This document shows positions 1 through 5,514 of a DNA stretch of 8,181 nt, one piece after another (position 1 is the first letter of the stretch; every line of letters begins with the position of its first letter). The translations under genes and the position numbers were made by a program. The notes beneath the pieces were generated by a model, which was not told where the DNA came from, did not search any database, and saw only the letters and a list, made by a program, of their open reading frames with translations. Origin of the DNA: Candidatus Peregrinibacteria bacterium (GTDB lineage: Bacteria; Patescibacteriota; Gracilibacteria; UBA1369; UBA12463); contig JACRIA010000024.1 in NCBI GenBank assembly GCA_016215735.1, positions 1 to 8,181 on the forward strand. Reading direction: 5' to 3'.

Positions 1-861
1 CTTTATACAACAATGTTTGCTTCTGCATTTCCGGAAAGGCATTTTAATATGGGGATTGCTGAACAAAATATGATCGGATGCGCCGCTGGTTTTGCGATTC
101 GCGGAAAAATTCCTTTTGCGTGTACATTCGCTGTTTTTGCGATTGGTCGCGCGTGGGAACAGGTGAGAACGAGCCTTGGTTATGGGAATCTGAATGTAAA
201 AGTGATTGGTTCGCATGCTGGAATTTCTGTTGGAGAAGACGGCGCGTCGCATCAGGCGCTTGAAGATATCGCGATTGCGCGGGCGATTCCAAATTTCAAG
301 GTTTTTTGTCCTGTTGATGCTGTTGAAACAAAACAACTTATTAAAGAAATTGTTGATAATAAAGGTCCGGCTTATGTGAGATTGTCGCGGCCGAATGTGC
401 CGATTATCTATGATAAAAGCTATAGATTCAAAATAGGCTTTGCGAGCGTTCTAAAGGATGGAACTGATGTGTGTATTTTTGCGACAGGAATGTTAGTTCA
501 TAGCGCTCTTGAGGCAGCCAAAAAACTTGAGATGCAAGGCATTTCCACCGCTATTATAAACGTATGCAGCATTAAACCGATTGACGAAGATTTAATTGCG
601 GAATACGCTACCAAGTGCAAAATGCTTGTGAGTGCAGAAGATCATAATATTATTGGCGGACTTGGAGGTGCCATCGCGGAAGTTTTAACCAAAAAATGCC
701 CGAAATATTTATATAGAATAGGAGTTGAAGATGTATTTGGGGAATCAGGAAAATATGAAGAATTATATAAAAGATACGGACTCGACGAAGCAGGCGTTTA
801 CCAGAAAGTTTTCGAAAAATGGCGCAGCAAAGCATGGCGCGCTGGAGCAGGCGGATCTTAA
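1..861 (+). CDS. tkt: Transketolase, C-terminal part (pyrimidine-binding and C-terminal domains), 5' end outside window
   Basis: Transketolase moves two-carbon units between ketose and aldose phosphates in the cytoplasm, using thiamine diphosphate. The frame is open from base 1 (reading L-Y-T-T before the first Met at 13), so the gene starts upstream. Visible family motifs are FPERHFNMGIAEQNM, whose Glu (codon 61-63) matches the residue that activates the cofactor's aminopyrimidine ring, then GEDGASHQALEDIA, and PAYVRLSRP ending the pyrimidine domain. The C-terminal domain follows, with KPIDEDLI and AEDHNIIGGLGGAIAEVL. The tail (RSKAWRAGAGGS) is a short non-conserved extension. It lies 22 bases before prs and on the same strand, which suggests one operon. 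Whether it is a full-length enzyme or the second half of a split transketolase cannot be seen. A 1-deoxyxylulose-5-phosphate synthase is less likely from the motif wording. Confidence 0.93.
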   Translation, partial: LYTTMFASAFPERHFNMGIAEQNMIGCAAGFAIRGKIPFACTFAVFAIGRAWEQVRTSLGYGNLNVKVIGSHAGISVGEDGASHQALEDIAIARAIPNFKVFCPVDAVETKQLIKEIVDNKGPAYVRLSRPNVPIIYDKSYRFKIGFASVLKDGTDVCIFATGMLVHSALEAAKKLEMQGISTAIINVCSIKPIDEDLIAEYATKCKMLVSAEDHNIIGGLGGAIAEVLTKKCPKYLYRIGVEDVFGESGKYEELYKRYGLDEAGVYQKVFEKWRSKAWRAGAGGS

Positions 862-883
862 AATTTATAATTAACTAACATAT

Positions 884-1819
884 ATGTCATCAATAAAAAT
901 ATTCTCAGGGACTTCTCATCCGGAACTCGCGAAAGCAATCGCGAAAAACCTCAAAATGAAATTGTCAGAGATTGTGATTTCGCGATTTGCATGCGGTGAA
1001 ATTTACAGCCGTTCGCTTGAAAGCGTGCGCGGCTGCGATGTGTTTATTATTCAAACAGCAACGCACAAAGTTAACGAGGATTTAATGGAATTATTCATTA
1101 TGATTGACGCTCTTAAGCGCGCGTTCGCTTCGAAAATCCATATTGTTATGCCGTATTATGGCTACGCGCGCCAAGACAGGGTTACTATTCCGCGCGAACC
1201 GATTTCCGCAAAACTTGTCGCTGATTTAATCGCTGCGGCTGGCGCTGATCACGTGATTACGATTGCGCTGCATTCGGATCAATTGCAAGGATTTTTCAAC
1301 TTTCCAGTTGATAATTTGACCGCGCGAAAGCTTTTTGTCGAGTATTTTAACAAAAAGAAAATTAAGAATTGCACTGTTGTTTCGCCTGATGCTGGAGGCG
1401 TGAAAGAAGCTAAGAGATTTGCAAATTTGATTGGTGTGCAATTAGCCGTAATTTATAAATCGCGGCCCAGCCATAATGTTTCAGAAATAACAACTGTTGT
1501 CGGCGATGTTGAAGGCCGGACATGTCTGCTTTACGATGATATGATTGATACAGCTGGTTCTGTTTGTAATGCTAGGGAAGCTTTGCTGAAGGCTGGCGCA
1601 AACAAAGAAATATATCTTGCCGCAACGCATCCGGTATTTTCTGATCCAGCGATTCAAAGGCTGCGGAAAGCCAAATTTAAAGAAATAGTCGTGACGGATT
1701 CCATTCCGATTCCGAAAAATAAACTGCTGGCGAATATGAAAATTTTAAGCGTTGCGCATTTATTGGCAGATGTGATTGAGCATGTGCATAAGGCTAAATC
1801 CGTAACCGAAGTTTTGTAA
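884..1819 (+). CDS. prs: Ribose-phosphate pyrophosphokinase (PRPP synthetase)
   Basis: Transfers pyrophosphate from ATP to ribose-5-phosphate to give PRPP for nucleotide (and often His/Trp/NAD) synthesis. The product is 311 residues, close to the usual 310-320. Motifs in order are RFACGEI (34-40, adenine-binding loop), YYGYARQDR (91-99), the catalytic ALHSDQ with His130, VSPDAGG with Asp169, the flexible catalytic loop YKSRP with Lys192 and Arg194, and the PRPP loop DDMIDTAGS (218-226). Two usually acidic positions are changed: the Asp of the F-x-DGE loop is Cys37, and the Asp of DLH is Ala128. The remaining active-site residues are intact, so activity is likely. The start matches the family N-terminus. 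No Shine-Dalgarno sequence is visible. A TATAAT at 866-871 could be a -10 box giving a nearly leaderless transcript, but no -35 supports it; cotranscription with transketolase is more likely. Confidence 0.95.
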   Translation: MSSIKIFSGTSHPELAKAIAKNLKMKLSEIVISRFACGEIYSRSLESVRGCDVFIIQTATHKVNEDLMELFIMIDALKRAFASKIHIVMPYYGYARQDRVTIPREPISAKLVADLIAAAGADHVITIALHSDQLQGFFNFPVDNLTARKLFVEYFNKKKIKNCTVVSPDAGGVKEAKRFANLIGVQLAVIYKSRPSHNVSEITTVVGDVEGRTCLLYDDMIDTAGSVCNAREALLKAGANKEIYLAATHPVFSDPAIQRLRKAKFKEIVVTDSIPIPKNKLLANMKILSVAHLLADVIEHVHKAKSVTEVL

Positions 1820-1895
1820 AAGTCACACCAAGCCACCAAACCTCCAAGTCACACCAAAAAAATCCCAAACAACCAACTCACACCAAGTCACTCCA
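1820..1895 (+). repeat. A/C-rich degenerate 11-mer repeats in the prs-rpiB spacer
   Basis: The 95-base spacer between prs and rpiB contains only about four G on the + strand and is built from variants of AAGTCACACCA. Exact copies are at 1820-1830 and 1846-1856; variants are AACTCACACCA at 1875-1885 and AAGTCACTCCA at 1885-1895. Copies are unevenly spaced, separated by A/C-rich filler such as CCAAACCTCC. No promoter, hairpin or terminator is visible, so the spacer would be transcribed as an unstructured linker. Function unknown. Confidence 0.75.
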
Positions 1896-1914
1896 AAAAA
1901 TTACCAAATTACAA

Positions 1915-2358
1915 ATGACAAATTTTAAAAAAATATACATAGGGTCGGATCACGCGGGGTTTGAACTTAAACAAGACATCAAGACATATCTGGAAACAAT
2001 GAGTTTGGATATTGAAGATGTCGGAATTTTTTCACCAAAAACAACTGATTATCCGGATATTGCGAAAATTGTTGCGAAAAAAATTCAGCGCGGACACGGA
2101 GTAGTCGGAATTCTTATCTGTGGGACTGGTATTGGCATGTCTATGGCTGCAAACAGGTTCAAGGGAGTGCGCGGCGCTGGATGTACGAGCGAAATTATGG
2201 CAGAGTTCAGCAGAAAACATAATGATGCGAATATACTTTGTTTAGGCAGCCGCATATTGAACCAAGTTCTCGCGAAACAAATAATCAAGAGATTTTTGGA
2301 AACTGAATTTGAGGCTGAAGATAGGCACAAAAGACGGATAAAGAAGATGGATAGATAG
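1915..2358 (+). CDS. rpiB: Ribose-5-phosphate isomerase B
   Basis: Interconverts ribose-5-phosphate and ribulose-5-phosphate (RpiB/LacAB family, cytoplasmic). The product is 147 residues, the usual length. Visible motifs are IGSDHAGFELK with Asp12 and His13, TDYPD (45-49), ICGTGIGMSMAANRFKGVR with the catalytic Cys69 and anion-binding loop, and KHNDANILCLGSR with His102, matching the catalytic/ring-opening His of the E. coli enzyme. The C-terminal RHKRRIKKM matches the family's RH-x-x-R tail. The Met at 1915 sits directly before the conserved beta strand, so the start is well fixed. The base sequence before it (TTACCAAATTACAA) has no Shine-Dalgarno motif. It lies between the enzymes that use its substrate (rpe) and product (prs), consistent with a pentose phosphate operon. 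Confidence 0.95.
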   Translation: MTNFKKIYIGSDHAGFELKQDIKTYLETMSLDIEDVGIFSPKTTDYPDIAKIVAKKIQRGHGVVGILICGTGIGMSMAANRFKGVRGAGCTSEIMAEFSRKHNDANILCLGSRILNQVLAKQIIKRFLETEFEAEDRHKRRIKKMDR

Positions 2359-2360
2359 AG

Positions 2361-2437
2361 CAAAAGTCAAAACTCAAAAGTCAAAAGTCAAAAGTCAAAA
2401 GTCAAAAGTCAAAAGTCAAAAGTCAAAACTCAAAGCT
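2361..2437 (+). repeat. Tandem heptanucleotide repeat (CAAAAGT), 11 units, between rpiB and rpe
   Basis: Eleven contiguous 7-base units begin 3 bases after the rpiB stop codon and end 2 bases before the rpe start. Units 1 and 3-9 are CAAAAGT, units 2 and 10 are CAAAACT, and unit 11 is the degenerate CAAAGCT. The array fills essentially the whole spacer. It has no self-complementarity, no start codon and no promoter. Its variant word (AGTC against ACTC) also occurs in the prs-rpiB spacer. Copy number should vary by replication slippage. Function unknown. Confidence 0.95.
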
Positions 2438-2439
2438 AT

Positions 2440-3075
2440 ATGAAAGTAAAAATCGCGCCTTCGGTGCTGTCAGCGGATTTCGGAAAGTTGAATGAGGAAA
2501 TCGCCAGCGTCGCGAAACATGTTGATATGATTCATATTGATGTGATGGATGGCCATTTTGTGCCGAATATTACGATTGGACCAGTTGTTGTTAAATCGAT
2601 AAAAACGCGCCTTCCGCTCGATACGCATTTGATGATTGAACATCCGCAAAAATATATTAAAAATTTCGCGGCATATTCGAAAATAATTACAATTCATTAT
2701 GAAACATGCAGGCGCGATCTGAAAAAAGTTGTTCGTTATATAAAAAAGCAAGGCTGCAAGGCGGGTGTTTCGATAAATCCAGCTACTCCGCTTTCCAAAA
2801 TTTACAGCGTCCTGCGCGACGTTGATATGGTTTTGCTTATGACTGTTAATCCGGGTTTTGCGAGCCAGGCTTTTATCAAATCTGTTTTGCCAAAAATAAA
2901 ATACCTTAGACATATAGCGCCGAAACTCGACATTGAGGTTGATGGGGGAGTAAATCAAAAAACCGCCAAAATGTGCAGAGAGGCAGGCGCGAATATTTTT
3001 GTTGCTGGAAGCTATATTTTCGGCTCAAACAAGCGTTTATCAGCGATTAAAAGCTTGCGGCGCGCAGTAAGTTAG
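2440..3075 (+). CDS. rpe: Ribulose-phosphate 3-epimerase
   Basis: Interconverts ribulose-5-phosphate and xylulose-5-phosphate, the ketose donor for transketolase; a metal-dependent TIM barrel in the cytoplasm. The product is 211 residues, near the usual 215-225. Motifs: IAPSVLSADF (5-14), MIHIDVMDGHFVPNITIGP with metal ligands His32 and Asp34 (Asp34 also a catalytic acid/base), DTHLMIEHP with His63, LMTVNPGF (133-140), and IEVDGGV with Asp168, the second catalytic acid/base. The phosphate-binding loop normally reads NPGFGGQ but here is NPGFASQ (Ala141, Ser142), while the later GSYIFG loop is kept. The start matches the family N-terminus. The ATG follows the heptamer array by 2 bases, so any ribosome contact must be with the repeat itself. 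No convincing terminator follows. Confidence 0.95.
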   Translation: MKVKIAPSVLSADFGKLNEEIASVAKHVDMIHIDVMDGHFVPNITIGPVVVKSIKTRLPLDTHLMIEHPQKYIKNFAAYSKIITIHYETCRRDLKKVVRYIKKQGCKAGVSINPATPLSKIYSVLRDVDMVLLMTVNPGFASQAFIKSVLPKIKYLRHIAPKLDIEVDGGVNQKTAKMCREAGANIFVAGSYIFGSNKRLSAIKSLRRAVS

Positions 3076-3092
3076 AAACGACTCGGCAGGGC

Positions 3093-3110
3093 ATTGACAA
3101 TATTGTCAAT
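3093..3110. promoter_or_regulatory. Perfect 18-bp palindrome overlapping the -35 box (putative operator)
   Basis: ATTGACAATATTGTCAAT is identical to its own reverse complement. It contains the whole -35 hexamer and reaches into the promoter spacer, the classic position for a repressor dimer that blocks RNA polymerase. The TTGACA-N4-TGTCAA layout resembles sites of small winged-helix or TetR-like dimeric regulators, but no regulator is encoded in the window. As RNA it would be an AT-rich hairpin without a following U-tract, so it is a poor terminator for rpe. Confidence 0.65.
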
Positions 3111-3121
3111 TTCTATATAAT
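3094..3121 (+). promoter_or_regulatory. Consensus housekeeping-sigma promoter for the RelA/SpoT-like gene
   Basis: A perfect -35 box TTGACA (3094-3099) and a perfect -10 box TATAAT (3116-3121) are separated by 16 bases. Transcription would start near 3127-3129, about 20 bases before the ATG at 3147. The leader (TCCTTTGTTGAGTTTTTCG) has no clear Shine-Dalgarno motif. Confidence 0.85.
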
Positions 3122-3146
3122 TTACATCCTTTGTTGAGTTTTTCGT

Positions 3147-5384
3147 ATGGCAGAGGATAAAAATGAACATATAGAATTCGGTGAATCTCGCGAGACATCA
3201 AATGTGTCAAGCTACGTCAAAGATTTTTTTGATGTTGATAAGGTCGCTGACGAATTGCCGGATTTGAAGTTGAAAGAGATACCGGCTTATAATCAAGCCA
3301 AGGAAATTTTCGGTACTTTCAGCGAAATTTTAAACGAACTTGCAACTAGAATTGATATAAAAAACACAAATTTCACCTTACTTAATAATGCGGATTTCAA
3401 AAAAGTTTTTTACAACAAACTTACCTTTATTTTTTCCGAGAAAATCGAACCTAGACTTGCGGAAGCCAAAAAATACATTGATTATTTCGATTTGAAAAAG
3501 CAATTTCCAGAAGGATGGGAGGATCGTACGAGGTATTTTGCGGCTTGGCCATTTTTAATACACTTTGGGGAGGCGAGAAAAGGCGAGAAAGATTATAATC
3601 CGGAAACAGGAGAGGAGACAGATATTTTTCTTGATTATATCCGCCATCCTGCGAGAGTTTCAGGCGAATTTAATAAAACCGTTGGGCTTCTTGATGAGCC
3701 AACCTTGGAATTGGCTTCATGTCACGATATTAAAGAAAATTTTCCCAGAGGTATTTTTACATTGTTGCAAATACCCGAAAAAGACATCGAAGCTATTTTG
3801 CCGCAAATCTTATCTACAATGGATAATCACCAATCTTCGATTTTGCAGGAGGCTAATGTGCCGTTTTCTGATTTGGTAAATGTTATGAGTAAAAAAAGGG
3901 CTGAAGGAATATTGCGGCCAAGGCATACTCTTAATTTATTTTTAGATTTAACCAACCTTTTGCATAACCCGGAGATTTTTATGCAGTATTTGCGCTGTAT
4001 TCTCGTAAAAATGCCGGACAGGCTTGATAACAGCAAAACAAGCATATATTTGAAAGAAAAAGATCCCACGTCATTCAGCAGAATGATGGAGGAAACTCTT
4101 TATAATTTTATTCCGCTCGCGGATGTTCTCGGAATGACGAATGTTGATGACTGGTTAAAGGATTTCTATGAACTGATAGATAGAAGAACATGGAAACCCT
4201 TTTTTGATTTCAGAAAAGAACTATTAATGAAATTTGATTTTCAGGAAGAGTTCAAAGCCGCCATTTCCAAAGCTATAACAGCAAAAGCTCCGGCTGAAAA
4301 TTTTACCTGCGGAAAAGATTATATTATTGAACTCCGGCCGCGTGCTTTGCGCTACAGACAAAAAGAAGTTATAAGACAGCGGTTGCCGAAGGAATCAGCC
4401 GAAGAACTTAGCACCGGCGACATAATGAAATTAAGCCAGCCGTTTTTGAATTATGTTGTTTTTATTCCTTTGATCAAAGATGAGGCCAGAAGGCAAAAAC
4501 TGGTTCAAACCGCTCAAGATGTTTTTAAAGAAAAATTTCCAAATGAGATTAGCGCTTTATATAGATTTGACAAAAACACATCCCTAGGGCGGATGTTCAA
4601 TTTTACCTCTGATATAGCTTATGGCGGCAAAGGGGGCGGCGAAAATAAACAAATTAAATTTGGCGCTGTTGTGTATAAAATTTTCGACAGTCTGCAAACA
4701 ATGCGCAAAGAATTTTACGGCTTAATCCACGCGGCTTTTATTGATAAAGATGAGGACGCGAAAAACAAGATAATCGAATTGTTTAATAATATTAAACCTT
4801 ATGTGGATAATTTGGCTTCGCAATTAGAATTGCTTGATAAAATCAAGAATCTTGTTTCTCAAAGAACAGACGCGACTAAGAAAAAAGTTGAAAAAACTAT
4901 AAATAGCAAAACAATATCTCCGATAGATCAAATAAACGAAATACTGCAAGACAGCGATGCCGATATATTGCGATATTTGACTGAAGTCGTGGAAAGAAAG
5001 ATTCTCGCTTTGTTTGCTGAAACAATCAAAATCAATTTCACGGTTGTTTTTGGAGGAGAAGAAATAAATTTGGGCCAGCTTGATTTACCCAAAGGCGCTG
5101 ATGTTTCTTGCGCGCTGCTTCATTTATTTCCAACCCTTTTGCTATCCAAAAACCAGTATGAAATCAATAAAGTTAAGACATCGTCCCGGCTGGTCTTACG
5201 CAGACAGTTCGAAGACAATGACTCTTTAAAAGTTTATGTCGGCGAGCCAGCCGATGTTAATACGCAAAAACAGCAAATACAAAAAGCGTCAAAGAGTCTG
5301 CGAGAGAATGTTCTTTCTGAAATCGCTTTCAAATATATAGGCTACAGGCCGAAGCCGCATCACGTAAATCATAATAATTTATAA
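3147..5384 (+). CDS. Highly divergent RelA/SpoT-like protein: HD domain, synthetase-like region lacking catalytic motifs, TGS-like domain
   Basis: RelA/SpoT homologues make and destroy (p)ppGpp, the stringent-response alarmone. Residues 1-150 are a helical N-terminal extension that I do not recognise. The HD hydrolase domain spans roughly 150-350: YIRHP with His167, SCHDIKEN with His193, Asp194 and Glu197, LVKMPDRLDNSKT with Asp291 and Asn295, then ETLYNFIPLADVLGM matching the family's E-x-Y-x-P-L-A-x-x-L-G. Asn198 replaces the usual Asp of HDxxED, and there is about 30 residues of extra sequence between the HD and DRLxN motifs. Residues 390-530 follow the layout of the synthetase domain (RPRALRYRQK, GRMFNFTSDIA, KFGAVVYKI, FYGLIHA) but lack YQSLH and EVQIRT. 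A charged helical stretch (about 533-625) leads to a TGS-like domain (628-700; LPKGADVSCALLHLF, DNDSLKVYV). It has its own promoter. The HD call is firmer than the synthetase and TGS calls. It could be a (p)ppGpp hydrolase, a sensor without activity, or another nucleotide hydrolase. Confidence 0.72.
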   Translation: MAEDKNEHIEFGESRETSNVSSYVKDFFDVDKVADELPDLKLKEIPAYNQAKEIFGTFSEILNELATRIDIKNTNFTLLNNADFKKVFYNKLTFIFSEKIEPRLAEAKKYIDYFDLKKQFPEGWEDRTRYFAAWPFLIHFGEARKGEKDYNPETGEETDIFLDYIRHPARVSGEFNKTVGLLDEPTLELASCHDIKENFPRGIFTLLQIPEKDIEAILPQILSTMDNHQSSILQEANVPFSDLVNVMSKKRAEGILRPRHTLNLFLDLTNLLHNPEIFMQYLRCILVKMPDRLDNSKTSIYLKEKDPTSFSRMMEETLYNFIPLADVLGMTNVDDWLKDFYELIDRRTWKPFFDFRKELLMKFDFQEEFKAAISKAITAKAPAENFTCGKDYIIELRPRALRYRQKEVIRQRLPKESAEELSTGDIMKLSQPFLNYVVFIPLIKDEARRQKLVQTAQDVFKEKFPNEISALYRFDKNTSLGRMFNFTSDIAYGGKGGGENKQIKFGAVVYKIFDSLQTMRKEFYGLIHAAFIDKDEDAKNKIIELFNNIKPYVDNLASQLELLDKIKNLVSQRTDATKKKVEKTINSKTISPIDQINEILQDSDADILRYLTEVVERKILALFAETIKINFTVVFGGEEINLGQLDLPKGADVSCALLHLFPTLLLSKNQYEINKVKTSSRLVLRRQFEDNDSLKVYVGEPADVNTQKQQIQKASKSLRENVLSEIAFKYIGYRPKPHHVNHNNL

Positions 5385-5428
5385 TTTTCGCAAATTATTT
5401 CTATGCGGATTGCTCTGGATTTTTTTTG

Positions 5429-5460
5429 TTGGATGTGGTATTTGATAATAAACATTCCAA
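5429..5460 (+). other. Leader hairpin upstream of ald
   Basis: TTGGATGT (5429-5436) can pair with ACATTCCAA (5452-5460) as an eight-pair stem with one bulged U (5455) and a 15-base loop. It directly abuts the terminator hairpin that follows, so the two could stack or compete. A possible -10 box, GATAAT (5444-5449), lies in the loop but has no good -35 box. Hairpin and promoter readings exclude one another as parts of the same transcript. Confidence 0.4.
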
Positions 5461-5464
5461 GAGT

Positions 5465-5494
5465 ACTCTATCGGTTATGGTAGGGTGTTTTTTT
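5465..5494 (+). terminator. Rho-independent terminator (or attenuator) between the RelA/SpoT-like gene and ald
   Basis: ACTCTATC (5465-5472) pairs with GGTAGGGT (5479-5486) over eight pairs, two of them G-U, around the loop GGTTAT, followed by G and seven T (5488-5494). The stem can extend outward through weak pairs. It works on the + strand only, since the reverse reading has no U-tract. It ends about 20 bases before the ald ATG, leaving almost no room for a separate ald promoter. Confidence 0.72.
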
Positions 5495-5514
5495 ATTCTT
5501 AACCAAAAATCCAA

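Noticed and set aside
866..871. TATAAT as a separate prs promoter
   Set aside because: There is no matching -35 box at the proper distance, and the 22-base gap to the transketolase gene points to cotranscription.
2361..2437. CRISPR-like array
   Set aside because: The units are 7 bases, contiguous and without spacers; this is a simple tandem repeat.
3093..3115. Palindrome as the rpe terminator
   Set aside because: The hairpin is AT-rich, has no usable loop and is followed by TTCTATATAAT rather than a U-tract; its overlap with a perfect promoter favours an operator.
3565..3879. Alternative-frame reading frame inside the RelA/SpoT-like gene
   Set aside because: It has no start context or recognisable motif and overlaps a much longer frame with clear domain motifs.
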